From: an uncultured Parabacteroides sp.
GTDB lineage: Bacteria > Bacteroidota > Bacteroidia > Bacteroidales > Tannerellaceae
Assembly (NCBI GenBank): GCA_944325355.1
Contig: CALUZS010000002.1
Location: 62,001-126,000, forward strand
DNA: 64,000 nt
Direction of reading: 5' to 3'
The notes under the pieces are model-generated. The model saw only the letters and a list, made by a program, of their open reading frames with translations. It was not told the DNA's origin and did no database searches. The translations under genes and the position numbers were made by a program. Shown here one piece after another: positions 19,631-30,720 of this stretch; positions within the stretch are counted from its first letter, which is position 1; each line of letters starts with the position of its first letter.

Positions 19631-19661
19631 GGGATTCCCAGTCGGGAATCCCTTTTCTTTT
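19631..19661. terminator. terminator after the OmpA/TPR lipoprotein gene
   Basis: A perfect 9-bp stem (19631-19639 with 19644-19652, 4-base loop) followed by TTTTCTTTT on the plus strand. The A-run on the left side could also serve the convergent acyltransferase gene. Confidence 0.88.
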
Positions 19662-19699
19662 GCCCGTTTCCGGACTTTTACTATAAACAATATTTTAAA

Positions 19700-20788
19700 C
19701 TAACCGATAATCCACTTGCTTCCCGGCAGATAAGAAACAATCTTCGCGGTTATAAAACAGCTGACAAACGTAGCGATCGAAATACACGGGATAGCAGATA
19801 CGGACGGCAACTCCAATGTAACTTTGAAAACATCCACCCAAAAACCAAGCCAAAGGAGGTGCATCAGATACACGCCATAGCTCAACTTCGACATCTCCAC
19901 AATGATACGCGGAGCCTTCGGACGCTTAATGCAAGTAAACAACAGGAAAGTTCCTGCAGTAAGAAGCACACAGTTGATAGTACACATCGCCCAGCCTATC
20001 TCAATCTCCGGCGTAACCAAGACTTTTCCCGGTACGGCTTGCACATAAAACGAAGCGATTGTCCATACAGCACCAACCAACATCAAAAGAAGTCCTATGC
20101 CAAAACGCTTCGAACGCTCCCACTTGATATGGAAACGGATGTAATGCGCCAAGACAAGATAGCCCAAATAACCGGAGAAATACCACAACATGTGGAACTC
20201 GTTCCAAAAACATTGCCCCCAGAGCTCACCGAACCAGCGGTTAAGATAAGGCATGCAGGTCGATATAAGGAACAGCAGAATAAAAAAACGCTCTTCCTTG
20301 GCGGAAGCCTTACTGATCCAAGGTGAGATAATAGGAATAAACAGGTAAAGGCTGATCAAAGGATACATAAACCAAAGATGCCCTGCCAATGTCGGGAAGT
20401 TCAACAACAGACGGGAAAGATCTTTCAACGAAGTCTCACTGTCGATTTGTCCCCACAACAATGGCAAAGTACTGTACAACACCATAAAGACAATAAACGG
20501 TGGCAAGATTCGGGTAAAACGCCGACGATAAAATTGCCAGGAAGTCTGCTCCTCACTCTTAGGGACAAGCAGAAAAGCAGAGATAATCATAAACAAAGGT
20601 ACCGACATCCGGGAAAAACCGTCATACAACGAGACCCACAAACGATCCGATTCGCTTGCCAGATAAGATTGCGGGCCTGCTATGTCGGATGCTCCTGAAA
20701 CACCATAAAAATTTTCACTCGCGTGAACCACCATCACTAAAAAACAGGCAAATACACGCACATAATCCAAAAATACTACACGATTCAT
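19700..20788 (-). CDS. acyltransferase family 3 membrane protein
   Basis: A 362-residue protein with about ten hydrophobic helices, of the acyltransferase-3 (OafA/NodX-like) family. The first segment has DYVRVFACFLVMVVHASENF, which gives the Arg-x10-His pair (Arg11, His22) required by this family. A second typical part is LAGHLWFMYPLISLYLFIPI. Such proteins move acetyl or other acyl groups onto surface sugars at the inner membrane, and they are common near O-antigen and capsule genes. The substrate is unknown. It has its own promoter (20817-20824) and diverges from the GtrA operon. A role in decorating the glycans built by the nearby genes is possible but not shown. Confidence 0.88.
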   Translation of the reverse strand: MNRVVFLDYVRVFACFLVMVVHASENFYGVSGASDIAGPQSYLASESDRLWVSLYDGFSRMSVPLFMIISAFLLVPKSEEQTSWQFYRRRFTRILPPFIVFMVLYSTLPLLWGQIDSETSLKDLSRLLLNFPTLAGHLWFMYPLISLYLFIPIISPWISKASAKEERFFILLFLISTCMPYLNRWFGELWGQCFWNEFHMLWYFSGYLGYLVLAHYIRFHIKWERSKRFGIGLLLMLVGAVWTIASFYVQAVPGKVLVTPEIEIGWAMCTINCVLLTAGTFLLFTCIKRPKAPRIIVEMSKLSYGVYLMHLLWLGFWVDVFKVTLELPSVSAIPCISIATFVSCFITAKIVSYLPGSKWIIG

Positions 20789-20816
20789 TCTAATATTTTT
20801 TAATATTCAATGTCGA

Positions 20817-20824
20817 CAAAGATA
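20817..20824 (-). promoter_or_regulatory. promoter -7 element of the acyltransferase gene
   Basis: The minus strand reads TATCTTTG (exact TAnnTTTG), 28 bp before the ATG at 20788. Confidence 0.65.
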
Positions 20825-20940
20825 ATAGATTTATTAAAAATTGTACGGATTTCCTATTTTCCATGCACAGACTCCCCTTTACCGATGCCCGGCCGTGACA
20901 ATTCCGATGTGCAGGTAAAAAGAGATAGGTACCACCGAAA

Positions 20941-20972
20941 TTTGTCTTTATTTGATAAAAAACATATCTTTG
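20941..20972 (+). promoter_or_regulatory. promoter of the GtrA-oxidoreductase-GT operon
   Basis: TTTG at 20941-20944, a 20-bp spacer and TATCTTTG at 20965-20972: both Bacteroidota elements match. This places the RNA start near 20979 and excludes the longer frame that begins at 20810. Confidence 0.75.
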
Positions 20973-21034
20973 AGCTGTTTTTTATCGCTTTCCGCCAGGT
21001 TCTATTCTTCCGGTTGGAAAGTTTATTTGAGAAT

Positions 21035-21481
21035 ATGGACAACTTCAAAACGAACATACAGTTTTTATTGAAAGAAAAAACCGACAATATATTTGTGCAA
21101 CTGCTCAGGTATACATTCGTGGGGGGATTCGCTTTTATCATCGACTTCGGGCTGCTGTTCCTGCTAACCGAATACTTGCACCTGCATTACATCCTTTCCG
21201 CCACCATTTCTTTCGTTGCCGGATTGTTTGCCAACTATATCGTCAGCACTATATGGGTATTCGACCGTAATAATGCCAGAATAAAGAACCGTAAACTTGA
21301 GTTTCTCTATTTTTCTGCCATCGGGATGATAGGACTCGGACTTAACGACCTTTTTATATGGCTCTTCACCGAATACCTACATATATATTATATGCTTTCC
21401 AAAATAATGGTAGCAGTCATTGTCTACCTGTGGAATTTCCTGGCTCGAAAATATTTCCTTTTTAATAAAAAGCAGATATGA
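21035..21481 (+). CDS. GtrA-family four-helix membrane protein
   Basis: A 148-residue GtrA-like protein with four membrane helices, starting with the family pattern [26 protein letters not shown] and ending in a Lys/Arg-rich segment ([12 protein letters not shown]). GtrA proteins are thought to flip or move polyprenyl-phosphate-linked sugars across the inner membrane; in phage systems GtrA works with the glycosyltransferase GtrB. No GtrB is present here. The gene overlaps the next one by 4 bp (ATGA), so translation is probably coupled. The start at 21035 was chosen from the promoter position and from where similarity to the family begins. Confidence 0.88.
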   Translation: MDNFKTNIQFLLKEKTDNIFVQLLRYTFVGGFAFIIDFGLLFLLTEYLHLHYILSATISFVAGLFANYIVSTIWVFDRNNARIKNRKLEFLYFSAIGMIGLGLNDLFIWLFTEYLHIYYMLSKIMVAVIVYLWNFLARKYFLFNKKQI

Positions 21482-23049
21482 AAAAAGGTCCATCAGCAAT
21501 CATCGCAGGGGCGGGTCCGGCAGGATTGACATCCGCCATGGAATTTCTGAAACAAACAGATATCCATCCTGTCGTTTTTGAAGCTTCCGGAGAGATAGGA
21601 GGCATCTCAAAAACCGTCTGTTACAAAGGAAATCGAATGGATATCGGCGGACACCGCTTTTTCTCCAAAAATGACAACATAATGAAATGGTGGACCGATA
21701 TAATGCCGTTGCAATCTGCTCCGGCAAAAGACGAAATCCTGTTGGGGAAAACATGCGAGAAAGCACTTTCCGGCAAAGATCCGGAGAGAGAAGACCGTGT
21801 CATGCTCACCCGTCAACGCGTCTCTCGTATTTTCTACCTCCGGAAATTTTTCGATTACCCCATCAGCCTAAAGGCGGAAACTTTCATGAACATGGGTCTG
21901 TCCCGTACAATCAAGGCAGGATGCGGTTACTTAGCATCCATTATCAACAAACGTCCGGAAGATTCCTTGGAAAATTTCTATATCAACCGCTTCGGCAAGC
22001 CGCTCTACAAAATGTTTTTTGAAGACTACACCGAGAAAGTTTGGGGTATACATCCCTCCAAGCTCGGAGCAGACTGGGGGTCGCAGCGTGTAAAAGGGCT
22101 GTCGCTTATTGCCATACTGAAAGATATTGCAAGAAAGCATCTCTCCTCCTCCGCAACCGACCAGAAAAAGGTGGAAACCTCGCTAATTGAAAAATTCATC
22201 TACCCGAAGTATGGCCCGGGGCAACTATGGGAAACCGTTGCCAAAGAAATACAGGAGCAAGGAGGTGAACTATATACTAACGAAGCCGTTTTCCGTATCC
22301 ACATAGAAGGGAACCGGGTCGTTTCAGTTGACACCCGTAAACCGGACGGTACGCTTCGAAACCAACCATGCGACTACTTCCTCTCTTCCATGCCGATAAA
22401 AGACCTGGTTGCCGCCATCGACGGCATAGAAGTTCCAAACGAGGTGAAAGAGATTGCCGCCACACTGCCCTATCGAGACTTCATCACCGTAGGGTTGCTG
22501 GTCAACAAACTGAAAATAAAAAACAAGACAAAACTGAAAACGTTCGCGGAACGTGTCCCCGACACATGGATTTATATTCAGGAACGGGATGTAAGAATCG
22601 GACGGCTACAAGTATTCAACAACTGGTCGCCCTATCTGGTTGCCGACTATGAAAACACGATGTGGATTGGATTGGAATATTTCTGCACCGAAGGCGACAC
22701 CATGTGGCAGATGCCGGAAAAAGAGTTCATATCGATGGCAATAAATGAATTGGAAAAAATAGATATCATCGACAGAAAAGATGTGCTCGATGCCACACAA
22801 GTGAAAGTAAAAAAGGCATACCCCTCCTATTTCGGCAGTTATTATCGTCTTGACAAGGTGAAAGATTTCTTGAACAGCATCGAAAACCTCTACTGTATCG
22901 GAAGGAACGGCCAGCATCGGTACAATAATATGGACCACTCCATGATGACCGGCATGCTTACCGTCGAAAACATCAAAAACGGAATCAGCGATAAAGAAAA
23001 TATATGGTCAGTTAATACAGAAGAAGAATATCATGAAACTAAACAATAA
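21478..23049 (+). CDS. FAD-dependent oxidoreductase, protoporphyrinogen-oxidase/UDP-galactopyranose-mutase-like
   Basis: A 523-residue flavoprotein. The FAD-binding motif is at the N terminus ([17 protein letters not shown], then a Glu in [11 protein letters not shown]), followed by the [12 protein letters not shown] motif shared by amine-oxidase-like and UDP-galactopyranose-mutase-like proteins. The end has the usual FAD-contact region ([23 protein letters not shown]). The substrate cannot be read from sequence. Because it lies between a GtrA-like protein and a GT-C glycosyltransferase, with overlaps on both sides (4 and 17 bp), it probably acts on a sugar or a polyprenyl-linked intermediate rather than on haem. 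That is an inference. Confidence 0.85.
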   Translation: MKKGPSAIIAGAGPAGLTSAMEFLKQTDIHPVVFEASGEIGGISKTVCYKGNRMDIGGHRFFSKNDNIMKWWTDIMPLQSAPAKDEILLGKTCEKALSGKDPEREDRVMLTRQRVSRIFYLRKFFDYPISLKAETFMNMGLSRTIKAGCGYLASIINKRPEDSLENFYINRFGKPLYKMFFEDYTEKVWGIHPSKLGADWGSQRVKGLSLIAILKDIARKHLSSSATDQKKVETSLIEKFIYPKYGPGQLWETVAKEIQEQGGELYTNEAVFRIHIEGNRVVSVDTRKPDGTLRNQPCDYFLSSMPIKDLVAAIDGIEVPNEVKEIAATLPYRDFITVGLLVNKLKIKNKTKLKTFAERVPDTWIYIQERDVRIGRLQVFNNWSPYLVADYENTMWIGLEYFCTEGDTMWQMPEKEFISMAINELEKIDIIDRKDVLDATQVKVKKAYPSYFGSYYRLDKVKDFLNSIENLYCIGRNGQHRYNNMDHSMMTGMLTVENIKNGISDKENIWSVNTEEEYHETKQ

Positions 23050-24607
23050 ACCTACGGATTACGGAAAATGGCTCTATCCATTGAGCCTGGTGGTTATCTT
23101 TTTGATATCATTCAATTATATTTTCAATTCGAAAATCGACCTGAATGGAGACAATTGCAGCTATTATATGCTGGCAACATCCATCGCACAAGGACACGGT
23201 TTTGCCGATATCACCAACGACGCATATACACCCAGTAACGTTTTTCCCCCGGGTTATCCGCTACTAATGTCCATCGTTCGGCTCTTTACCGGCAGTTTTC
23301 TGGCACAAAAAATCATGAATGGGCTTTTTTTATTGGCAAGTTCGTTGCTGATGTTCCATTTTTTCAAAAAACAGCAAATAAGACAATCTGTTGCAGTAGT
23401 TGCCGCCGCCTTGATGCTGGTCAATTTCCAGGTACTTCATTTCGCAACCATGATGATGAGCGAAATGTCGTTCCTCCTCTTTTCGGTCTTAAGCTTATAT
23501 GCCCTTTACCGTTCTGAAGAAAAAGGGGAACCGTTCTGGAAAAACCCGTTTTTTTACCTTACCATCTTCTTCGCCGCTTACGGTTACCATATAAGGACAC
23601 AAGGCATTGCGATGGTTGCTGCCATCGCCGGATTTTTCCTTTTCACACGTAAATGGAAAGAGATGCTCGGATTCATCGCAGGGTTCGCACTCTGTCTGCT
23701 CCCATGGATGTTACGGAACAAAATATTAGGCTTAGGGCAAAGCCGCTATTTGGATATGATTGCCATGTCGAACTCATGGCGTCCGGAAGAGGGCACATTG
23801 GGAATCAGTGAAATCATTTCCCGTTTCTTCGACACATTACAGATGCTTGTAACAAAAGCGATACCAAATTCGATGGTTCCCTACTTGAATGTGAACTACA
23901 ACGCACCAACTACGCTGTTGGAATGGCTTGTAGGTATCATCATACTGTTGCTCTTTACCTATGGCGCCCAACAACTCAACCGTTACAAATATGTATTCTG
24001 GTTCTATATCCTCGGGACTTTATGCGTAATCTCTCTGTTTAGTGCGCCAAGCGGAAACCGTTATCTCACCTCCGCCTTGCCATTCATCGAGACCGCTGTA
24101 TTCATCGGACTTTACACGTTACTGTCGGTTGCCACCCGACGGCTGAATATCGGAAAACAATTTTCACCTTATATCCTTGCCGTTATCTGTCTCTTCGCAT
24201 GTATGCCAAAACTCAACGCTCTGCATAAAATAAATAATGCACAGTTTCCTCCCAACTATGCCAACTTTTTCCGCATCGGTGAGGAGGTACACAAACGGTT
24301 GCCGAAACAAACGGTGGTTTGTTCCCGAAAACCGGAACTGTTCTACATGTTCAGCAAAGGAGCGGTATGCGGCTACCAATGGACAGAAGACGACCGCACA
24401 CTGATAAAAGGATTGCTCGACTCGAAAGCCGATTATGTCGTATTGGAACAATTAGGTTTCAGTTCAACCGTCCGGTATCTTTACCCGGCAATCAACAAAC
24501 ATCCCGAGCTGTTCCGCGTAGTGATTCACCTGAAGAACCCGGACACCTACCTGCTTCAGTTCGACCGGGAAAAAGCTGCCAAAATGTTATCGCAAGACGC
24601 CGGGTAA
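23033..24607 (+). CDS. GT-C (family 39-like) membrane glycosyltransferase
   Basis: A 524-residue protein with about ten membrane helices and a soluble C-terminal domain of roughly 130 residues. The first outer loop has the acidic GT-C pattern ([22 protein letters not shown], followed by PPGYPLL), as in ArnT and PMT-type enzymes that use polyprenyl-phosphate sugars on the outer side of the inner membrane. Donor and acceptor are unknown. It overlaps the FAD oxidoreductase gene by 17 bp, so the three genes from 21035 form one unit. A GtrA partner would supply a lipid-linked donor, which fits a GT-C enzyme well. ahcY downstream has its own promoter. Confidence 0.8.
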   Translation: MKLNNKPTDYGKWLYPLSLVVIFLISFNYIFNSKIDLNGDNCSYYMLATSIAQGHGFADITNDAYTPSNVFPPGYPLLMSIVRLFTGSFLAQKIMNGLFLLASSLLMFHFFKKQQIRQSVAVVAAALMLVNFQVLHFATMMMSEMSFLLFSVLSLYALYRSEEKGEPFWKNPFFYLTIFFAAYGYHIRTQGIAMVAAIAGFFLFTRKWKEMLGFIAGFALCLLPWMLRNKILGLGQSRYLDMIAMSNSWRPEEGTLGISEIISRFFDTLQMLVTKAIPNSMVPYLNVNYNAPTTLLEWLVGIIILLLFTYGAQQLNRYKYVFWFYILGTLCVISLFSAPSGNRYLTSALPFIETAVFIGLYTLLSVATRRLNIGKQFSPYILAVICLFACMPKLNALHKINNAQFPPNYANFFRIGEEVHKRLPKQTVVCSRKPELFYMFSKGAVCGYQWTEDDRTLIKGLLDSKADYVVLEQLGFSSTVRYLYPAINKHPELFRVVIHLKNPDTYLLQFDREKAAKMLSQDAG

Positions 24608-24679
24608 AAGAGATAAACAACCGGAAGCCATTCAGGGATGACCAGACGCAGGAGATTACGTTAGTTCCTGAAAAAGCAT

Positions 24680-24687
24680 TACCTTTG
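24680..24687 (+). promoter_or_regulatory. promoter -7 element of ahcY
   Basis: TACCTTTG (TAnnTTTG) 24 bp before the ATG at 24712. It lies inside the longer open frame that begins at 24319 and so supports the shorter start. Confidence 0.7.
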
Positions 24688-24711
24688 CAACAAATTTACA
24701 ACACATTATAT

Positions 24712-26133
24712 ATGGCACAATTATATCCAACCAATCTGCCTTATAAAGTTGCAGATATAAGTCTTGCCGAGTTCGGCAGGAAAGAGATTGAAATATCCGA
24801 ACACGAGATGCCGGGATTGATGGCGCTCCGAAAAAAATATGCAGACCAAAAACCGCTGAAAGGAGCACGTATCACCGGTTCCCTGCACATGACGATACAA
24901 ACCGCCGTATTGATAGAGACTTTGGTTGCATTGGGCGCTGATGTCAGATGGGCAAGCTGCAATATCTTCTCCACGCAAGACCACGCCGCTGCCGCCATTG
25001 CAGCCGATGGCGTACCGGTATTCGCCTGGAAAGGCGAATCGCTGGAAGAGTATTGGTGGTGTACGGAGATGGCGTTACGTTTCCCCGGAGGGAAAGGGCC
25101 GCACCTTATCGTAGACGATGGTGGCGACGCATCCCTGTTGGTCCACATGGGATACCGTGCGGAAAACGACCCGGAAACAATCAACCGCCCTGGGAACAAT
25201 CATGAGGAGCAATGCATCCTCGATACATTAAACAGGATATTAAAGGAAGACCCTACACGTTGGCACCGCACCGTTGCCGAAATGAAAGGCGTATCCGAAG
25301 AGACGACTACCGGTGTTCACCGTCTATACCAGATGATGGAACGCGGAGAGTTGCTAGTTCCGGCAATCAACGTCAACGACTCCGTGACCAAATCGAAATT
25401 CGACAACCTGTATGGTTGCCGCGAATCGTTGGCAGACGGCATCAAACGGGCAACCGACGTGATGATTGCCGGGAAAGTTGTTGTCGTTGCCGGCTATGGA
25501 GACGTGGGCAAAGGATGTGCCCACTCCATGCGCTCTTACGGGGCACGGGTACTCGTTACCGAAATAGACCCGATTTGCGCCCTGCAGGCGGCAATGGAGG
25601 GATTCGAAGTGACTACGATGGAAGATGCAGTGAAAGAGGGAAACATTTTCGTGACGACTACCGGCAACTGCGACATCATCACCATCGAACACATGACACA
25701 GATGAAAGACCAAGCAATCGTCTGCAACATCGGACACTTCGACAACGAGATACAAGTAGAGAAGCTGGTGACGTACCCGAATATCAAACATACGAACATC
25801 AAGCCCCAAGTAGACAAATACACCTTCCCCGAAACGGGTAAATCCATCTACTTGTTGGCAGAAGGACGGTTGGTAAACCTCGGCTGCGCAACGGGGCATG
25901 CTTCGTTTGTAATGAGCAACTCGTTCACCAATCAGGTTCTTGCCCAAATGGACCTGTGGGAAAAGCCTTACGAAGTAGGCGTTTACCGCTTGCCGAAACG
26001 ATTGGATGAAGAAGTTGCACGGCTTCATCTCGAACGTATCGGGGTCAAGCTCTCCAAACTGACACAAAAACAAGCTGATTATATCGGCGTCCCCATCGAC
26101 GGTCCGTATAAAGCAGACCATTACAGATATTGA
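24712..26133 (+). CDS. ahcY: adenosylhomocysteinase (S-adenosyl-L-homocysteine hydrolase)
   Basis: A 473-residue protein that matches SAH hydrolase over its full length: [22 protein letters not shown] at the start, [18 protein letters not shown], the NAD-binding [17 protein letters not shown] in the middle, and the C-terminal [18 protein letters not shown] with the final Lys-Ala-Asp-His-Tyr-Arg-Tyr. It splits S-adenosylhomocysteine into adenosine and homocysteine in the methyl cycle, as a tetramer in the cytoplasm. The open frame continues upstream to 24319, but those residues overlap the previous gene and the promoter, so the ATG at 24712 is the start. A hairpin follows the stop. Confidence 0.98.
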   Translation: MAQLYPTNLPYKVADISLAEFGRKEIEISEHEMPGLMALRKKYADQKPLKGARITGSLHMTIQTAVLIETLVALGADVRWASCNIFSTQDHAAAAIAADGVPVFAWKGESLEEYWWCTEMALRFPGGKGPHLIVDDGGDASLLVHMGYRAENDPETINRPGNNHEEQCILDTLNRILKEDPTRWHRTVAEMKGVSEETTTGVHRLYQMMERGELLVPAINVNDSVTKSKFDNLYGCRESLADGIKRATDVMIAGKVVVVAGYGDVGKGCAHSMRSYGARVLVTEIDPICALQAAMEGFEVTTMEDAVKEGNIFVTTTGNCDIITIEHMTQMKDQAIVCNIGHFDNEIQVEKLVTYPNIKHTNIKPQVDKYTFPETGKSIYLLAEGRLVNLGCATGHASFVMSNSFTNQVLAQMDLWEKPYEVGVYRLPKRLDEEVARLHLERIGVKLSKLTQKQADYIGVPIDGPYKADHYRY

Positions 26134-26145
26134 TTACAAACAATA

Positions 26146-26182
26146 GGAAGCGGCTGGTTCCAAACCGGCTGCTTTCTTCTTC
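26146..26182 (+). terminator. terminator after ahcY
   Basis: A 14-bp stem with two G-U pairs (26146-26159 with 26163-26176, 3-base loop) followed by TTCTTC rather than a clean T-run. It overlaps the leader of the next gene, so partial read-through is possible. Confidence 0.6.
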
Positions 26183-26188
26183 AGTTCT

Positions 26189-27316
26189 ATGAAGATAGCG
26201 ATATTATCTCCCTTCCATCCCTATCGCGGAGGAATAGCACAATTCAGCGACACGCTCTATGCCGAGTTACAAAAAGAGGGGCATGAGGTCCGTGCATTCA
26301 ACTTCACACGCCTTTATCCCGACTTCTTGTTTCCCGGGAAAAGCCAATACGCAGAAGAAAGGACAACTGCCGATACAGTAGACAACATACGCATCCTCGA
26401 CAGCTGCAACCCGGCAAGCTACTTCCGAACCACTGCCGCTATCCGGGATTTTGCTCCTGACATCCTGATTATCAGCTACTGGATGTCCTTTTTCGTACCT
26501 GCATACGCACATATCGCAAACCGCATGAAAAAGAGATGCACGGTAATAGCTCTTATTCACAACGCCATACCTCACGAGCCAAGACCGTTTGACCGTCCGC
26601 TTGCAAAACTCTTTTTCCACCAGTGCGATGGTTTTATCGTAATGAGCGACTACGTACGGAACGACCTGCTGCGGCTCCGTCCCGACGCCAAATATCTCCT
26701 GCATCCTCATCCGTTATATGACCGGTTCGGCAAACAAGCCGACAAGGAACAGGCTCGTAAGCTCATAGATATCCCGGAAACAGCAGGACACCTGCTGCTC
26801 TTCTTCGGGTTAATACGAGATTACAAAGGGCTGGATTTGCTTCTCGATGCCATGCCGCAACTGGAAAAGAAAGGATTTCATCTGTTAGTTGCAGGCGAAT
26901 GTTATGGCGATGAAAAAAAATACTTGCAAAAAATTGATACCCTAAAACCGGGAAGCGTCATTTTTTCCAACCGTTACATCCCCGACAAAGAGGTTCCGCT
27001 GCTTTTCTCTGCCGCCGATGCCCTGGTTCTCCCGTACCGCTCGGCAACGCAAAGCGGCGTGGCAAGCATCGCCTACCAATACAATCTCCCCATCGTTGCC
27101 ACCCCTGTAGGGGAGTTCCCTGAAGCAATCGGTCAAAAAGGCACAGGCGTTATTACCAAAGGCAATACACCGAAAGATATAACCGAAGGTATCTTACATC
27201 TTTTCGAAAACAAAGAATACTATCAACAATGCCTGCAACATATCGAGAAAGAAAAACAGACGCTTTCATGGAAACATTTCACATCTGAAATCCTCCGTTT
27301 CACAGAAACAATCTGA
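26189..27316 (+). CDS. glycosyltransferase family 4 protein
   Basis: A 375-residue GT-B glycosyltransferase. The N-terminal domain opens with the usual [19 protein letters not shown] and the C-terminal Rossmann domain has [20 protein letters not shown] and the donor-site region ([38 protein letters not shown]). The usual EX7E pattern is replaced by S/Q-rich variants. It should add a sugar from a nucleotide donor at the inner face of the inner membrane. Its start lies 55 bp after ahcY, just after the ahcY hairpin, and no separate promoter is clear. It may be part of the wider surface-glycan set of this window. Donor and acceptor are unknown. Confidence 0.85.
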   Translation: MKIAILSPFHPYRGGIAQFSDTLYAELQKEGHEVRAFNFTRLYPDFLFPGKSQYAEERTTADTVDNIRILDSCNPASYFRTTAAIRDFAPDILIISYWMSFFVPAYAHIANRMKKRCTVIALIHNAIPHEPRPFDRPLAKLFFHQCDGFIVMSDYVRNDLLRLRPDAKYLLHPHPLYDRFGKQADKEQARKLIDIPETAGHLLLFFGLIRDYKGLDLLLDAMPQLEKKGFHLLVAGECYGDEKKYLQKIDTLKPGSVIFSNRYIPDKEVPLLFSAADALVLPYRSATQSGVASIAYQYNLPIVATPVGEFPEAIGQKGTGVITKGNTPKDITEGILHLFENKEYYQQCLQHIEKEKQTLSWKHFTSEILRFTETI

Positions 27317-27388
27317 CCCATGCCGGCATTCCTTAATCTTTCGTCAGATTCATAGTAAAACAATGCACGCAAAAACAAAGAAATTCCG

Positions 27389-27396
27389 TAACTTTG
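27389..27396 (+). promoter_or_regulatory. promoter -7 element of metG
   Basis: TAACTTTG (TAnnTTTG) 26 bp before the ATG at 27423. It lies downstream of the longer in-frame start at 27363, which is therefore rejected. Confidence 0.7.
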
Positions 27397-27422
27397 TGAC
27401 CTACAAAAAAGAGATTTCAGGA

Positions 27423-29462
27423 ATGGAAAAGCATTTTAAAAGGACTTTAATTACTACGGCGTTGCCGTATGCCAACGGACCTGTACATATCGGACATCTG
27501 GCAGGAGTATATGTTCCTGCTGATATTTACGCCCGTTACCTTCGTCTCAAAGGCGAAGAGGTTTTAATGATTGGAGGATCCGATGAACATGGCGTACCTA
27601 TCACGCTAAGGGCAAAAAAAGAGGGAATCACTCCACAGGACGTTGTAGACCGTTACCACAATATCATCAAGAAATCATTCGAAGAATTCGGAATATCTTT
27701 CGATATTTATTCGCGCACAACTTCGGCAATCCACCACCAGATGGCGTCCGACTTCTTCCGGAAACTGTACGACAAAGGAGAGTTCATCGAAAAAACAAGT
27801 GAACAATATTACGACGAAGAAGCTCATCAGTTCCTGGCAGACCGTTACATCACCGGTACATGCCCGCATTGTGGCAATGAGAAGGCGTATGGCGACCAAT
27901 GCGAATCGTGTGGAACCTCGCTAAGCCCGACAGAACTGATTAACCCGAAATCAGCCATCAGCGGAAGCAAGCCGGTCATGAAAGAAACAAAGCACTGGTA
28001 CTTGCCGTTAGACAAATGGGAACCTTTCCTCCGTCACTGGATTTTGGACGAACACAAAGAGTGGAAACCGAACGTCTACGGGCAATGCAAAAGCTGGCTC
28101 GATATGGGATTACAGCCACGTGCCGTAAGCCGCGATCTGGATTGGGGAATCCCCGTGCCGGTAGAAGGCGCAGAAGGGAAAGTTCTTTACGTATGGTTCG
28201 ATGCCCCTATCGGATATATTTCAAACACCAAAGAACTTTTACCCGACAATTGGGAGAAATGGTGGAAAGACCCTGAAACGAAAATGATTCATTTCATTGG
28301 CAAAGACAATATCGTATTCCATTGCATCGTATTCCCGGCTATGCTGAAAGCAGAAGGTTCATACAACCTTCCTGAAAACGTACCGGCAAACGAATTCCTC
28401 AATTTGGAAGGAGACAAAATCTCCACCTCCCGGAACTGGGCGGTATGGCTGAACGAATACCTGGAAGAGATGCCGGGCAAACAAGATGTATTGCGGTATG
28501 TCCTCACAGCTAACGCTCCGGAAACGAAAGACAACGACTTTACATGGAAAGATTTCCAGGCACGCAACAACAACGAATTGGTTGCCATCCTTGGAAACTT
28601 CGTAAACCGTGCATTAGTGCTTACCGGCAAATACTTCGATAACAAAGTTCCGGCAAAAGGTGAACTGACAGACTACGATAAACAGACACTGAAAGATTTC
28701 GAGGATGTCAAAATAAATGTGGAAAAACTACTTGATACTTTCCACTTCCGCGACGCTCAAAAAGAAGCGATGAACCTCGCCCGTATCGGAAACAAATACC
28801 TCGCAGATACAGAGCCGTGGAAATTGGCAAAAACCGATATGGCACGTGTGGCGACAATCATGAATATCGCCTTGCAGATTACAGCAAACCTCGCTATCGC
28901 CTTTGAGCCGTTCTTACCGTTCAGCATGAAGAAACTGAACCTGATGCTCAACGTCGAACCGTTAGGATGGAACCGTCTTGGTTCAACCGACTTGCTACCC
29001 GACGGGCACTTGTTAGGGAAAGCAGAATTGCTGTTTGAAAAAATTGAAGACAGCGTTATCAACGCACAGATACAAAAACTCCTTGATACGAAAAAAGCTA
29101 ACGAGGAAGCAGAATACAAGGCAAAGCCTATCCGCGAAGAGATTACATACGATGACTTCTCGAAGCTGGATATCCGGGTAGGAACGATTTTGGAATGCAC
29201 GAAAGTGCCGAAAGCCGACAAGCTGCTACAATTCCGTATCGATGACGGATTGGAGAAACGGATCATCATTTCCGGTATAGCCCAACACTACAAGCCCGAA
29301 GAGTTGGTTGGCAAACAGGTATGTTTCATTGCCAACTTGGCTCCGCGCAAACTGAAAGGAATCGTTTCAGAGGGAATGATTCTGTCTGCCGAAAATTTCG
29401 ACGGCAGCTTGGCAGTCATTACTCCGCAAAAAGAGGTAAAACCGGGAAGTGAGGTAAAATAA
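27423..29462 (+). CDS. metG: methionine-tRNA ligase (MetRS)
   Basis: A 679-residue class I aminoacyl-tRNA synthetase. The ATP site shows HIGH in [10 protein letters not shown] and the KMSKS loop appears as KISTS in [14 protein letters not shown] four-Cys zinc knuckle ([18 protein letters not shown]) sits in the connective part near residue 147. The anticodon-binding helical domain follows, then a C-terminal EMAP/Trbp-like tRNA-binding domain (about 575-679, [22 protein letters not shown]) which also serves as dimer contact in related enzymes. It charges initiator and elongator tRNA-Met. It is transcribed alone and ends at a hairpin terminator. Confidence 0.98.
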   Translation: MEKHFKRTLITTALPYANGPVHIGHLAGVYVPADIYARYLRLKGEEVLMIGGSDEHGVPITLRAKKEGITPQDVVDRYHNIIKKSFEEFGISFDIYSRTTSAIHHQMASDFFRKLYDKGEFIEKTSEQYYDEEAHQFLADRYITGTCPHCGNEKAYGDQCESCGTSLSPTELINPKSAISGSKPVMKETKHWYLPLDKWEPFLRHWILDEHKEWKPNVYGQCKSWLDMGLQPRAVSRDLDWGIPVPVEGAEGKVLYVWFDAPIGYISNTKELLPDNWEKWWKDPETKMIHFIGKDNIVFHCIVFPAMLKAEGSYNLPENVPANEFLNLEGDKISTSRNWAVWLNEYLEEMPGKQDVLRYVLTANAPETKDNDFTWKDFQARNNNELVAILGNFVNRALVLTGKYFDNKVPAKGELTDYDKQTLKDFEDVKINVEKLLDTFHFRDAQKEAMNLARIGNKYLADTEPWKLAKTDMARVATIMNIALQITANLAIAFEPFLPFSMKKLNLMLNVEPLGWNRLGSTDLLPDGHLLGKAELLFEKIEDSVINAQIQKLLDTKKANEEAEYKAKPIREEITYDDFSKLDIRVGTILECTKVPKADKLLQFRIDDGLEKRIIISGIAQHYKPEELVGKQVCFIANLAPRKLKGIVSEGMILSAENFDGSLAVITPQKEVKPGSEVK

Positions 29463-29487
29463 CTCCTCATCCTACCAAGATACACGC

Positions 29488-29527
29488 GGAAGGGCATGTT
29501 CGGAAATCAAATCCTGCATGCCCTTTT
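29488..29527 (+). terminator. terminator after metG
   Basis: A 9-bp stem AAGGGCATG / CATGCCCTT (29490-29498 with 29517-29525) ending in TTTT. It covers the longer in-frame start of the next gene at 29518, which supports the later ATG at 29593. Confidence 0.7.
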
Positions 29528-29592
29528 ATACGCATATTCTTTCGCAACACACCTCCAGAAAAGAGTTGGAAAACGAAAAAGAAAGACGGAAA

Positions 29593-30720
29593 ATGAATAC
29601 TATTCCCATACAAATGGTGGATTTACGGCGCCAATACCTGCGTTTGAAACCGGAGATTGACGCTGCCATCCAAGAAGTACTCACCGATTGCCGATTTATC
29701 AACGGGACCACCGTCGGCAAGTTTGCCGGACACCTTGCCCAGTTTCTTGGCGCTTCCCACGTTATCCCATGCGGCAACGGGACAGACGCCCTGCAAATCG
29801 CGATGATGGCATTGCACCTGCAACCTGGCGATGAGGTATTGGTTCCGGCTTTCAATTACGTTGCTTCTGCAGAAGCAGCTGCCCTGCTCGGCCTTATCCC
29901 CGTATTCGTAGATGTAGACGAACAGACATTCAACCTCAACCCCGCACAGCTTGAGGAAGCAATCACCCCACGGACAAAAGCCGTCATTGCCGTGCATCTG
30001 TTCGGACAGAGCTGCGACATGGAAACGATTACCGCCATTGCTAAAAAACATAGCCTGTTCATTATCGAAGACAATGCACAATCCGTCGGGGCAACTTTCC
30101 GCTTTTCAGACGGAACCGTACGATATACCGGTACCATCGGGATTATTGGCACAACCTCCTTCTTCCCCTCCAAACCACTTGCCTGCTTCGGAGATGGAGG
30201 AGCGCTCATCACATCCGACAATGCACTGGGGAAACGGCTACACCTGCTTTGCAACCACGGACAAGAGACCAAATACCGGCACCAAATCATCGGCTGTAAC
30301 TCCCGACTCGATACGCTACATGCCGCTGTCCTCGATGTGAAGCTGAAACACCTGAAGGCATTCAACGACAAACGAATCAGTATTGCCCAGCGATACGATG
30401 CCGAACTGAAAAACGATGAGCGTTGGATGATCCCATTCAGACAACCGGACTGCACCCACATCTACCACCAATATACCCTGCGGATAATGGGAGGTCTCAG
30501 GGATAGGCTGCAAGAACATCTGAAAAAACGGGGAATACCCTCTATGGTCTATTACCCGTTATCGCTCGACAAACAGGAAGCCTTTTACGGTTGTGCACGA
30601 AAATCAGGAACACTGTCAACAGCATCACGGTTGACGAAAGAGGTGCTTTCAATCCCCATCCACACCGAAATAACAGAAAGCGAACAGGAATATATCATTA
30701 AATCGATAAAAGAGTTATGA
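29593..30720 (+). CDS. DegT/DnrJ-type sugar aminotransferase, WbpE/PorR-like
   Basis: A 375-residue PLP enzyme of the DegT/DnrJ/EryC1/StrS family. The PLP-binding lysine is Lys194 in the conserved stretch TSFFPSKPLACFGDGGA; GNGTDALQIAM near residue 61 binds the PLP phosphate. The Lys region is very close to the pattern of WbpE, which transaminates the 3-keto form of UDP-GlcNAcA on the way to 2,3-diacetamido sugars. In Porphyromonas gingivalis the related PorR is needed for anionic LPS. It overlaps the following WbpB-like gene by 4 bp, which strengthens this reading. I place the start at 29593 because the earlier frame covers the metG terminator. The exact substrate remains inferred. Confidence 0.85.
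   Translation: MNTIPIQMVDLRRQYLRLKPEIDAAIQEVLTDCRFINGTTVGKFAGHLAQFLGASHVIPCGNGTDALQIAMMALHLQPGDEVLVPAFNYVASAEAAALLGLIPVFVDVDEQTFNLNPAQLEEAITPRTKAVIAVHLFGQSCDMETITAIAKKHSLFIIEDNAQSVGATFRFSDGTVRYTGTIGIIGTTSFFPSKPLACFGDGGALITSDNALGKRLHLLCNHGQETKYRHQIIGCNSRLDTLHAAVLDVKLKHLKAFNDKRISIAQRYDAELKNDERWMIPFRQPDCTHIYHQYTLRIMGGLRDRLQEHLKKRGIPSMVYYPLSLDKQEAFYGCARKSGTLSTASRLTKEVLSIPIHTEITESEQEYIIKSIKEL

Noticed and set aside
25354..26121. 255-codon open frame on the minus strand inside ahcY
   Set aside because: It lies fully antisense to a conserved enzyme, has no family motif, and its composition follows the codon pattern of ahcY. It is a shadow frame.
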